In this document: positions 52,801-63,059 of the stretch, one piece after another
Layout of the letters: the number at the start of each line of letters is the position of its first letter
How positions within the stretch are numbered: position 1 is the stretch's first letter
Source of the DNA: Pogonophryne albipinna
Taxonomy: Eukaryota > Chordata > Actinopteri > Perciformes > Artedidraconidae
Length of the DNA: 64,000 bases
Assembly: GCA_028583405.1 (NCBI GenBank)
Contig: CM053248.1
Span: 26,276,543-26,340,542 of the forward strand
Reading direction: 5' to 3'
The notes under the pieces: generated by a model
Told to the model about the DNA's origin: nothing
Seen by the model: only the letters and a program-made list of their open reading frames with translations
The model's database searches: none
Program-made: the position numbers and the translations under genes

Positions 52801-55530
52801 ATGTATAAATGTATACTGAAGCTAATTGTTGGGCTAACAGTCCCTTCTTCCTGTGTTTTCGCAGGTATGGCTTTCCCAACCAAAGGCTAGGGCGATAGCA
52901 ACCCTTCCTAGCACACTCAAGGACTGGCTTGCAGAGACCCCTCCCCCCTCCCTACATACTTGTCCCCCATAGCAAACACTCAAAGTTTGCTCATACTTTA
53001 GGATGACAGACAGTCATTCTGTAGTCAAGTGTCCATTCCTGTTAATTTCCTCTTTGTATTAGCAGACTAGTGTTGTGGTTTGACAGCTATTTAACTTTTT
53101 TTAATAGTTCAGCTTCCGCTTGTAATTTTAACACATTTTAGTGAACCCATAGATATTTTAGCGCCGCTGTTTGTGATTTAATATAAGCTTATTTTAATCA
53201 CAGAGCTATAAAGTGACTTTGCTTACAGCTGATGTTGAATCTACTATTGAAGCTTAGTGAGAAATTAGTGGTTTGGATTAATATTTTCTTTAGAGAACAG
53301 AAGACCACAAAACAACAAGAATTCTGTGTCTCAGAGAAGCAAGATGTTTTCGTTCTTTTTTACTTATTTTTCGCCCTCAGCCTTGAACACTTTGTAAATT
53401 CCTGGTTTTACTGATGTTGGTGCCATGGGTGGACTGTTTGATGTCTTTCTGATGAGTAACCTTCTGTGTTCTGTTTTGGCGATGTCAATGGCTGTTAGCA
53501 GGTGCCATGACCACTAAGGTACGACGCCACGACAAGAGAATCCATCCTTACCAAAGGGTAGTGACCCCAGACAGAGGTTAGTTAGCTCACCAGCCACTTT
53601 ATGTGTATGTGTGTGTGTGTGTGCGTGCATGCGGACCAATGGACCAATTTCAGTTTACACTTGTTTGTAGAACCGCATGCCTAAAGTAAAGAAAATAAAT
53701 ATCAGGCGCAAATCGGCACACACTGAAGCAGCTTCAGTGTAAAATGTGAAACGTTTTTTGTTGCAGTGAAGTGAAATAAGCGAGTAGATTTGGGAGGAAC
53801 TATGTGAGGGGTGACAGCTGCGGCGTTATCTTCACTCACCCTGGTAGATAAACTGGACGGCTTGCAGGCCGGGACCCTCTCAATTATAATGGATCGCTCC
53901 GTTCATGTGACTCAGTCCTTGTGACTATGGAGTCCTCTCTCAGAATTTTTTCGTTGTTGATGTTTTTATCTCTTCGGTACTATTTTTAAACCCTGCAAAT
54001 AACTGTGGGAAGTTTTATTTATACCCAATTTCATTCCAGTAGATTGCCACAAATGTTTTTATTATTATTAATTAAATCCTGTGTTGTGCCCAATGACTAT
54101 ATGACACTTAAAGTAACAGTGATTGTCTTTTTTCTGAAGGTCATCCAATTCAATATGATCTTTGGTCTTAACTACTAAAACACAGCGTGTGATGACTACT
54201 GAGGTCTGTGTTACAAGCTCTTTTGTATAAAATACTGTTGTTTGTGGTCTTATCAGTCACCCACTGGACTTGATCATTGGGGCTGTTTACATCTTTCATA
54301 TATTTCCTAGCCAGAGTGGTGCTGTTACCATGTATTTAGCTGCAAAATAAATTTGTATATAGGGATTTTAAGGATTTAAGTGCTTATATGAAGCTTATCG
54401 AACAAGATCGCTTTGGAAATAGTATTTTTCTTTTCTTTCTTTTTTTTAGTTTGTATATTTTTATTTTTGTTTCTACGATATGCTTTTTATAGATGAAGTG
54501 TCTCCATGTAAACTTCAAACTTTTATTCAAGGTGTGTAGCTACTACTGTTTTAGTCACCGCAAAAGGTGGCAATGAAGGCAGTGTTTTGCTCTGTCTATT
54601 TAAGACGAGGTGACCTTCTCAATTCACAGGCCTCGTGACTGTTTTATGCAATAGAAAATGGACTAGCTAGCTACGATATATGTGTGTGTGTGTGTGTGTG
54701 TGAGAGCGGTGGTGCTCTTGTTGTACATGATGGACAAAAAACACTAAAAGGCAATAAAGATGACTATTGAAAAAAAAATCTCTAAACAAAGCCAAAGCCT
54801 CTAAATTCTTGTAGCTAGTCTGTCTACTGTTAAATTGTTTCTAAAGACCCTCTTAAATCACCATCTCTTAACCTCTCATCACTATCTCTTCTGGTGCCTC
54901 TTTGCTTACTGTAGTCATTACGTGCTCTTCTAATACTTCATAGCAAATTGATCAAACCATAATCACAACTTTTAATCATCCAGATTTTACGCCTGCTGCT
55001 CAACAATAGCTCTACTTGTCAGTAAGCGAAAGTATTTCTGAGGCCCAGACACTTTTCTTGGACATAAAGGTCACTCTCTCACCCACATGAAACCATGCCG
55101 TCTCCCTCTCTGTCCATGGTTTCACTGTCTGTCTGTGCTAGAACAGCTAGCATGAGTAGTATCACTATAGCAGCGGTCCCACAGCAGGAGGAGCATCCCC
55201 TAAAACGTAACCCTGCTAACACCTTCATGAGCACACGTGAGCATCGCTAACCAGCCATTCCTCGTGTCACCACCCGTGGTTGATGTGAGTCCTTCTGAAT
55301 GGTCATGCAGGGCTCATGAAGGTGTTGGGCAGCTCCTCCTGTAGCGCCCCTCATGCTGTGAGACTGTAGTAGATCTGCCTTGTTGTCATCCTGACGCCAC
55401 TAGCTGACACTAATCTCTCTTCTATCTTTTTTTCTTTTTATGTCCCCTTTTATGTGCCCTTTTTGTTTCCTTTCCACGTCTGTCCGTCTGTGTCTGTCTA
55501 ACTCTAGCTGCCACGGCAACTAACCCATGA
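40981..55530 (+). CDS. qki: Quaking, STAR/KH RNA-binding protein (QKI-5-like isoform)
   Basis: Exons 40981-41122, 43889-44037, 45069-45185, 48537-48680, 51429-51516, 51709-51993, 53502-53576 and 55508-55530 join in frame to 340 residues (341 in human QKI-5). QKI binds ACUAAY-containing RNA and controls splicing, mRNA stability and circular RNA formation. QUA1 is about 1-82 ([20 protein letters not shown]). The KH domain is about 83-155, with the GPRG loop in [23 protein letters not shown]2 is about 180-213 ([20 protein letters not shown]). The Pro/Gln-rich tail includes [10 protein letters not shown] and SILEYPID. Exon 7 carries the nuclear signal RIHPYQR. Exon 2 has [11 protein letters not shown] where other quakings have a different linker, and several KH/QUA2 positions differ, so this may be a fast-evolving fish paralogue. 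The last exon differs from the usual AATGN ending (see findings). Confidence 0.93.
41123..43888 (+). other. qki: quaking intron 1
   Basis: A 2.77-kb intron with CA and TG arrays (41505-41557 and 43562-43616), a C-rich/(CCA)n tract (42325-42354) and no recognised coding sequence. Donor 'gtaactcg', acceptor 'tgtcttccag'. Confidence 0.85.
44038..45068 (+). other. qki: quaking intron 2
   Basis: A 1.03-kb intron, donor 'gtgagtgg' and acceptor 'cttttttgtag'. It has a short CA array near 44769-44790. No other feature was recognised. Confidence 0.85.
45186..48536 (+). other. qki: quaking intron 3
   Basis: A 3.35-kb intron, donor 'gtatgcac' and acceptor 'gtgtttcag'. It contains at least two copies of the 'TTAGCTTAGCATAAAG' repeat (about 45340-45930 and 46920-47010), a (TCTA)n run at 46267-46297 and facing CT and GA arrays. 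Confidence 0.85.
46484..46589. repeat. Facing (CT)n and (GA)n arrays
   Basis: A CT-rich array (46484-46533) and a GA array (46562-46589) are separated by about 28 bp, so one strand can fold on itself. They lie within quaking intron 3. Confidence 0.9.
49500..49735 (+). repeat. GGGGAC-type teleost repeat, copy 2
   Basis: It carries 'ttgtggggacctaaatctgt', 'tatggggacaaattggaggt' and 'gttaggtttaggattagggt'. It matches 2530-2730 in opposite orientation and is followed directly by a TG array. Confidence 0.6.
49743..49896 (+). repeat. (TG)n microsatellite
   Basis: An imperfect TG array of about 150 bp with scattered GGG, TAT and GGC interruptions, in quaking intron 4. Confidence 0.95.
49957..50580. 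mobile_element. Harbinger-like MITE with MADF-domain remnant
   Basis: A 624-bp element. Its inverted termini 'cggtacgtccacacagcag' and 'ctgctgtgtggacgtaccg' are near-perfect, and TAA flanks both sides (49954-49956 and 50581-50583), as expected for PIF/Harbinger insertions. The inside is moderately GC-rich and holds a translated fragment resembling a MADF DNA-binding domain. No transposase is present. Confidence 0.85.
50262..50375 (+). pseudogene. MADF-like DNA-binding domain fragment
   Basis: Frame 50262-50375 reads ...[12 protein letters not shown], a stop at 50313-50315, then [20 protein letters not shown]. The pattern LYD...Y..R..R..AW..VAE.VG is that of MADF/Myb-SANT accessory proteins encoded by Harbinger transposons. 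One in-frame stop and missing flanks mark it as a remnant inside the MITE. Confidence 0.65.
52865..52890 (+). CDS. qki: Alternative last coding segment, QKI-6-like
   Basis: After the acceptor 'tgttttcgcag', this segment completes the phase-1 codon left by exon 6 (51993) and encodes GMAFPTKG and a stop. That is exactly the QKI-6 tail known in mammals and fish. Use of this exon gives a 316-residue isoform that lacks the nuclear signal and would be expected in cytoplasm and nucleus. The GVLG junction precedes it in both isoforms. Confidence 0.93.
52891..54758 (+). other. qki: quaking QKI-6-type 3'UTR / intron with polyA signal
   Basis: For the QKI-6-like transcript this region would be 3'UTR. 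An AATAAA lies at 54753-54758 followed by 'gatgactattgaaaaaaaaa'. For the QKI-5-like transcript, the parts outside 53502-53576 are intron. A short TG array occurs near 54680-54702. Confidence 0.5.
53502..53576 (+). CDS. qki: QKI-5-specific exon with nuclear localisation signal
   Basis: The acceptor 'ggctgttagcag' and donor 'gttagttag' bound an exon encoding [19 protein letters not shown] then VVTPDR. It corresponds to the human sequence that gives QKI-5 its nuclear location. If the donor is not used, the frame adds one Gly and stops at 53581. Confidence 0.9.
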
Positions 55531-57300
55531 CCCCTTGACCTTCTGACCTTTCCGCCCACTGATGACCCACCCATCTCCGCCTGCTGGCGTGCTCATTGGC
55601 CCACGGCCCCGTCACTCCCCAAGCTCAGCCAACCAGACCAGCACATTGGGAACAACCCGGCTGCTTCTGTCTAATCAGCCAACCAGACGACAGCGATCAT
55701 GGGAATAAACCTCAGGACCCCGCCCACCACCAAGTCCTAACCCAAACTTTACCAAACGTGCCTTCCTTCCCAAAGTCCAAAGCCAGTCGGAGAATGTTTT
55801 ATAACCAGTCAAAATCCCAATCTGTAACAGCTGCTGCCATGCATAACAAGTAGACTTTACTGGGGATGGGCTCCTAAACCCAGCTGCCCTGCCCACAGCC
55901 CATGTGATGCAATAATAATGACAATTAATATCATGGTAACTATACTGATGATAATGGTACTTATCCAGCACAGAAACCCTCCACAACACTAAAACGAAGA
56001 AGGATATGTTGGTATTCACAAGCTTCTTTTCTCCTCTTACTTAAAGGAAAATCGACCAAATGATCATTTGTATATTAAATTCTCCCCCCATGTGACATAT
56101 ATCTGTGAAGAAAACGTCGTTTTTCTCGCACGTCTCCATGGTGAACAAAGAATCGAAAAACTGTTGATAATTTAAGAATTGTCTTAATCTTTTGATTCTC
56201 TTTTCACCGTGGTGGAATGCAGTAAGACAAAGTTTTCCTCAAGAATTCAAGGGGAAAACTGGGTGAGTATTTGACATGCTACTGGCAATTTTGGGTGGAA
56301 GAACTAATTATAGTTTTACGCACACTTTTTAAAGGGAATAATGAGATACATTAATTGTTTACAGATTATAATTGGCATTTAAATGTTAATATGTATACAC
56401 ACTTTCTCTTGAGTGGTAAAACAAACAATGTATTTAAATTGTTACTTGTTACTTTTCTTCTCGTATTATTTTGTGCGTTAATTCCTTAAAAGAGGAGTGA
56501 TTTTAAATGTTTCCTTGGGAAAATAAGACAAAAAAGCCATCGCTAAAGTAAGGTAAACATTTTCCAAGTAAAAGAAAACCTGTGATCAGAGAAGGAATCC
56601 AAAATGCCAAAGTATCTTTTTGAGCTTTTTCTAAATAAGTAAATAATCTCAATACTGACTCAACATACGCAGTATAAATGCAATGTCTGTACTACAGTAC
56701 GGACACACAAACAGAGGGAAGGTTGCACTTCTTATTTCTAAACAGAGGACTTACACAGCAATGCCTTTTTCACACTACAGTATTGTACGAGCTTGAACAA
56801 CAGTGCCTTTATTTATTTGAGAGCGATGGAACAATGTTACACCTAAATCTTTCCCTGCATTGTGGGTTTGTGCCCAGCATGAAATTCTGTCCTTTGGGTT
56901 TATGCAGATTATTTGTCATTATCTACATTTTATGGCCCACATCCTCTTCTCAACTCAGATGTTAGTGCCAAAAAAAGTGGCTCATTTGAATGGGAAGTGC
57001 AATGCGGTATTGAAGCAGCAGCTACGATGTTTGAAATGTTTATGTGTGAGGTTCGGATACCTCCGGAGAGCAGTGTTATATTCTATCTTTTTGTTTGTTT
57101 GTGTTTTTGATTGTTTTTGTCCATATTTCTGCATGTGTATCCACTTTTTCAGAAGGTGTGCTATGGTTACACACACGCAAACCAACTGATGCCTTGACAT
57201 ACAAAAAAAGAAGAAGAAATCATGGAGCCGTAACATTTGTAACAAGTTTATAATGTATTTTTATATTCTATTTTGTACGTGAGCATAACATTAAATGACC
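55531..57300 (+). other. qki: quaking QKI-5-type 3'UTR (approximate)
   Basis: Sequence downstream of the QKI-5-like stop codon. It is AT-rich and free of obvious mobile elements up to about 57300, where 'gagcataacattaaatgacc' may mark the end. No canonical AATAAA was confirmed, so the end is a guess. Confidence 0.4.
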
Positions 57301-59396
57301 TTTTCAGATACAAAACATTATGCCTTATTACGGAGAGTAATTTGATGAATTTAACGATCCTTCATGTGTCAATATTAGTAACCAATGTCCTAATACTGGA
57401 ATCTCTGATGTCATCTGTATTAACTTGAGCCTTTGAGATCCTTGCTTGCCTTCTGTGCCTTTTGTATACTATAAGTGTGACATTAACAGTGTAGAACAAC
57501 ATTAATCTACTCTTCAGTGACAAGTGTAGGTTACTAACTGTTACCACTTCTGTGACTATTCACCACTTTAATGGTATCTGTGTCTGCTTTGGAGTCCTTT
57601 ACAAAGAAAACACGTGTGTCTAAAAAATTGAAAGATATGTGTTGAACTTTTAACTTTGAAAGTGAGCAGGAATAACTCTTTGTACACTATTAAACTCATA
57701 GTTGTTAAACTAACACACTTTGTTGCTTTTTCTCTGTAGCTCTTAATTATGCAAATCAGCTTCCTTTCTGCATACTAATCACCTCCTTAGATACCGCGGA
57801 GGGGGGGAAGAGAAACTGGCAGATACTTGAGACAAAATGCAGGGAAAAGGCCACAACATGTTTTTCCCACTTCTCCTTTTCTGTGCTCCTTCTCTTGTTC
57901 TCCCCCTGCTATTTAAGTAGACATTACACACATGGATGTCTGTAATAAGAGAGAACAAAACACACCCAGCTCACCATGGTTTCTCTGAGGCATGCACATG
58001 TATAACAGAAAAGGAGACGGGGAAAGGGGGGGGCTCAGGTTTGGAGGATGGCTGGGGAATTAAGGGGAAATTGATTGTGCAAGCTCGCCCTCAAACATCT
58101 GCAGAGCAAATATAACGCGGGATCATAGTCTGTCCCCGATGTCTCTGAAATGTCTCATGGTAGCTAGATTTGTTTCAATTAGGCTCTTCTTTGTCTCTCT
58201 CCTTGGGTGTAATTATTGAAAAAATCAAACCCTAAAGAGGGTCATTTGAAAAAAAAGGGGAGGGCAGTGGGAGCCTTTGACACTTGAAGTTCCCTTTAAA
58301 CTGCACATTTAAGGTTTCACACGCCAGGAGAAGGGGAAAAAAGGTTTCCGTGGTGAATGCAGCAGTGGGTGGCTCATTCGTCCTCTTCCTGCCCTTCCTG
58401 CCTTCATTGTGGAGTTGAGGGGTGATATTGAACTTCAGGCTTGGACTTGAGCCTGCATGCTCAGTGGCCGATCACAGACAGAGAGAGAGAGGGGGAGAAA
58501 GAGAGAGGGGGAGAGAAAGGACATAATGTGACCGCTGCTGACAATCTGGACAAGAAGAAGCGGAGTGAGAGATAGCAAGTGGGAGAAAGTACAAGAATAC
58601 ACTGTGTGGATATCAATGGGTGGGGGTGTTTGGATGGATGGGTGTGCACTCTTCTGTTTTCATTCAAGTTTTTTTAAGAGTCTAAAACACTCTTCCAGCA
58701 TCTGCTAATGTATTCTGCAGTCAGCTCTTCTCCACGGCCAACACTGGGGCCCACAGAGCTCCCAGCGCTTACAATCAAAGTGTGAGAGTGTGTGTGTGTG
58801 TGAGATAAAGAGAGAAAGTGTGAGGAAAAGACAGGTTGATTTAAATGTATACAGCATTCCCCACATAATGAGCAGCTCCAGATTCTCCCTGCTTGGTAAA
58901 TATGTGATAGCGGAGTGGCGGAATGATTTTCGAGCTGAAGAATGAGAATCCTATAAGCAGCTCAGAAGTTGTATTTCAAACCTCTCTCTCTCTCTCTCTC
59001 TCCCTCTCTTGTCCTCTTCCCATGTAAATAAGGCCAACTCCCCCTAACTCCACACACCCCTCTGAGGCAGTTTAAAGACCCAACACTGTCTCCTTGTCTC
59101 CTTGACAACCAGCATACACTGGGGTCCTGTCGCGGCCTCTCTGTCTTTTGTGTTTGGGAGCTCAGAGAGACAGAAAGAAAGAGAAAGAAAGTGTGAGAGA
59201 GAGGAAAAGAGGAAGCAAAAGAAGGCCGGAAGAAAAAAAGACGACATAGATGACATCACAGTTAGTTTATCCCACAATTGAACATGTTGGTATGTAGCCC
59301 GACGGTGATGATAATGATAATAATGATGATGATTATTAGCCAGAGGCACAAAATGGGTGGCAATGGCTTAGTCTGAGAGTGTGTGATGTGTGATCT

Positions 59397-59436
<40 letters not shown>

Positions 59437-59439
59437 GAG

Positions 59440-59484
<45 letters not shown>

Positions 59485-60280
59485 CCCAGGGCTGAATGGA
59501 GCATTGTGGGAAAAGACAGTGGGCACACTGGGCAGTAACACCGAGAACACTAACTCACAGATCATGCCAGAGAGTCTGAAAACACCCACACTGGGCGACA
59601 ATGGCAAACTTCATCGCTCCAGTTGGCCCCGTCTGAATACACACATACAATGGCAGAATCCAAATAAGATGCTCTGTTATTCGTGAAATTCAGCACACTA
59701 AATTCCTTCAGTGCCTCTGTCCCTTTGACCAGCAGCAGATGGCCCGGGGCCGCGCCGCATTGATGTGCACGTACGTGTGCATGTGTGGTCTTGTTTCCTA
59801 CTGTTGCATCATGTGTGAGAATGCTGTACATTTGAAATGTAGGGAATCAATATTTAAAGGTCTAACAGGTGTCATTTTTGTTGAGATCTACTGCTTTACT
59901 TCTAATAATGCAAAAAAGACCAGCAAATACGCTTGTATGTATGGGAAGGAGAAACACATTTCACTAAATCAGTCAATTAAATCAGGTCTAATTAAAGAAA
60001 GGGCAGACTAAATGGTACCAGAATCAACAGGTTTGTCCATCAATGGCTGGTTTTACTAGCAGCTCTCTGCTGCCACCCTGTGGAGCTTTGCAGCACTAAA
60101 CCAAGATTGACGAAAGAATGAAATGTAATTGGTGAGCAGCAAAAAACAAAGAGGAAACGATTAGTCGTTTAACAGATAATTGATGTAGAGTACTTTTAGC
60201 ATTTACATTTAAAATAATAAAATAACCAATAATAAAATGAGTCATCCATTCTCATTCCATAATAATTATATTATTGAATT
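57301..60280. other. Intergenic region downstream of quaking
   Basis: About 3 kb without a coding exon. It contains GA-rich simple sequence at 58478-58520, a short CT run near 58983-59006 and a long GA array at 59396-59483. ORFs here are simple-sequence artefacts. Confidence 0.6.
59396..59483 (+). repeat. (GA)n microsatellite
   Basis: An array of GA of about 88 bp with two GC interruptions. Confidence 0.95.
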
Positions 60281-61003
60281 ATAACCGGGGCCGGTTTTTG
60301 GCTTAGGCGGTCACCTAGGGCGCCAGATCTGGGGGGGCGCTGCGCTGGCAGCTCTGGGAGGGGGGAATTTTTTTTTTTACCGTTGGTGCTCATCCTAATT
60401 TTCGGCCTTGATGTAACAACATTCATAATTAAGTAAAGGTAACACCCTTTTCACCCCGGTTACACTTTTCATTTGCCCTTTACGATGGGCGCTGTAAGTG
60501 ATGAAAGTGGGGGATGTTGGCCTATCTGGTGCCCGCAGCTCACAGCCAAAGTGCGAGTGAGCGTGGGAGCGAGGTACCGGCACTGTTGTTATTAGCATCT
60601 GGTGCTAGCTGCGCTAACGGATATAAGAAGAAGATGTTTCTACAACAAAGGTGGAGGGGAGCTCTCTCCTGACAGACTGAGAGACTGATAACTACAGCTC
60701 AGTGAGGTAAAGGACTCTCTCAGTGTTTAGATAGTTAACTTAGTCTAAGTCAGCGTTTCTCAAAATGTGGGGCATGCGACACTGGTGGGGCGCAGAGATG
60801 TGATAGGTGGGTTGCGAATAGACGTGATGAACGGGAGATTGTTATTATTTTTTTTTTTAACACATTTAAAGGTCGGAATCGAACCTGGGTCCTCGCGGGC
60901 GGTAGTGGACTGTTACAGCCGGAGACTCGGCGGATGCGGTACCAGCGGATGCGGTACTGGCGCAGCAGCGCTGTGAAAGTCCACGGCCCACCAATGCCAG
61001 AGC

Positions 61004-61096
61004 CAGCGGCCCACCGACGGCAGCGGCCCACCGACGGCAGCGGCCCACCGACGGCAGCGGCCCACCAACGGCAGCGGCCCACCAACGGCAGCGGCT
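61004..61096 (+). repeat. 17-bp minisatellite
   Basis: About five and a half copies of 'cagcggcccaccgacgg', with G-to-A variants in the later units. It lies within the hAT-like element. Confidence 0.93.
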
Positions 61097-61410
61097 CACA
61101 GGAAAAAGTCCCGAATCTCCCGATGGCCAATCCGAGCCTGTTCACACAAACACAACTGAAACCAAACTCATTTACAGACATAGCCTATGTAAAAATCTCT
61201 CATACACACATGTAAAACGCTCTCACACACACAAAAGCGTTGCAGTCGGGAAGAAAAGCAATGTGGAGCGGCACCTCACCACTTCATAAGGAGTTTAACC
61301 GTGACACTTTTCGAAATCCCGTTTGTGTCCCCCCACTTTACAAATATGTTTATAATTCTTTTTTAACACAAGCCGTCATCGCCACGAAGGAGCACACAGC
61401 CTCTGTGAGC

Positions 61411-61411
61411 G

Positions 61412-61501
<90 letters not shown>
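61411..61501 (+). repeat. (GA)n microsatellite
   Basis: GA array of about 90 bp with one single-base shift, inside the hAT-like element. Confidence 0.95.
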
Positions 61502-61503
<2 letters not shown>

Positions 61504-62258
61504 ACACACCATTATCTATTTAATATAGCCTAGTTGTGAAAAATAAAGTAAGAAATCATTCCAATGTGTACTATAGGACAGTAAAAAAAACAGTTTAAAA
61601 GGGGAGTGATTCGTAAAATATGCATAAATAAAAAGAAAGAATGCTACAGGTAACATAAGAGAAGAATAAACAAGTTTAAATGATTTATTATTGGTTGTGA
61701 TCATATTCTAAAGATTGTTGGATTATTGAAAAGTATACATCTCCCTTTCATATGAGTGTTGAGAGCTGTATCCATAAATTCATGTTGTGCTCAAAGTGCA
61801 CCAGATTGATGCATTTCACTTCAACATTTAAAAAAAAATCTTCACGTGGGTGCATGCCCCCGGACCCCCCAAGAGTACGTGAAGTCCACCCCCAAATAAA
61901 GCAGGTTAAAATTATTAAATTGCATACATTTTCTTTTAGTAAACACTGAAAACGGGTCCCACAGACCCAAACAGCACACAAAGGTTAAAGGTAAGCATAT
62001 AATAATTTTAAAATATGCTAAATATATACACTGCAAAAAACAAAAAAAGAGGAGTAAAAGTAGCTCACGACTTGTTTTATTTTTTTAAAGTAGCTCTCAT
62101 CCTAAAAAAGCTTGGAGACCCCTGTTATAGAACGATCCATTTGACAATTGTAAGCTTGGCCTACCATTTTATTGGAGCGATGAGGGCTGTGGGGCTTGAA
62201 AAGGCCCATCTGTTCAAAGTGGGGAATGGCAGGAAAAGTTTGAGAACCACTGGTCTAA

Positions 62259-62878
62259 TGGCGCATTTCCACTGCAGCGGGTAGCCCCGTTTAAGTGTCC
62301 TTAATCGTCCTCAAGCGACCAGGCCAGTTTTTGGTGGCCTTTCCATATAGCGTAGCACCGGCTAGCGGGTACTTTTTCCGGCCCCATAAAATCGTGGTTC
62401 TATCAGGCCAGGGCCAGGGCTGAACTAGTGACGTCAACACTCTCGACTGTTGATTGGTCAGAGAGAATCGTCACAAGATCGCGCGTGAGATCATCCCTAG
62501 CGTCGCATATATATCTAGAAGCAAGCTTGCAGCATTTTTATACACAGCATTTGTGTAAACGGAGGAGCTACAAAAATGGCAACGTCAAAGAAAAGCACAT
62601 CGTGGTCGACCGAGGAGGTGACGACGTTCCTACATCTCATTGGGGATGATAAAATCCAGCGGGAGCTCAACAGAACAACTCGAAATGTGAAGCCGATCGC
62701 CCCGCCTACACTGCGTTGCTACCCCAGGTCCTAAACTGTAATGTAAATGCGCCACGGCCTCGGACGGCCAGCGAGGCAGCCCGAGGCAGCCCGAGGCAGC
62801 CCGAGGCAGCCCGAGGCCTGAGCGAGGACGCTTAGGGACGCTTAAACGGGGCTACCCCGCTGCAGTGGAAATGTTCCA
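62259..62878. mobile_element. Harbinger-like element with Myb/SANT fragment
   Basis: A 620-bp element. The left end 'tggcgcatttccactgcagc' and the complement of the right end ('tggaacatttccactgcagc') are inverted repeats extending through 'gtagccccgtttaag'. TAA precedes the left end; the right flank is TGG, so the duplication is degraded. The left terminus is shared with the bicral-intron foldback at 16314. A short tandem 'gaggcagccc' repeat lies at about 62774-62815. It encodes a short Myb/SANT-like ORF but no transposase. Confidence 0.75.
62576..62734 (+). pseudogene. Myb/SANT-like fragment of a Harbinger accessory gene
   Basis: An open frame of 52 residues begins MATSKKSTSWSTEEVTTFLH and continues GDDKIQREL...RNVK. 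The pattern W(S/T)xEE...FL.LIGDDKIQ.EL....RN is the start of the Myb/SANT-like domain of Harbinger-encoded DNA-binding proteins. After RNVK the frame runs into unrelated element sequence and stops, so the rest of the domain is deleted. The surviving part is uninterrupted. Confidence 0.65.
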
Positions 62879-63059
62879 TGGTGCCATTTACACGAGGACA
62901 AAACGGGTTGTATCTGCTACTTATCTCTCGCGTTTGTTCTCACGAGGCCGACACGTAAACGGGGAAACGGACCCCGCAAACGACAACGGGTCCCAAGGTG
63001 GATAGATCTGCAAACGGAGTGCTCTGGGGGGCAAACGGCTCTGTGTGTACGCCCTATAC

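Larger units (their letters stand above)
60751..62252. mobile_element. hAT-like element, 1.5 kb, non-autonomous
   Basis: It starts 'cagcgtttctcaaaatgtgg' and ends 'aaaagtttgagaaccactg', the inverted termini of Charlie-type hAT elements. GTCTAAGT precedes the left end and GTCTAA follows the right end before a second element begins. Inside lie a 17-bp minisatellite, a GA array and a terminus-like piece 'cttggagacccctg' (about 62110). No transposase frame is recognisable. Confidence 0.6.

Noticed and set aside
61004..61096. CRISPR-like array
   Set aside because: The repeats are directly adjacent 17-mers without spacers, in vertebrate DNA; it is a minisatellite.
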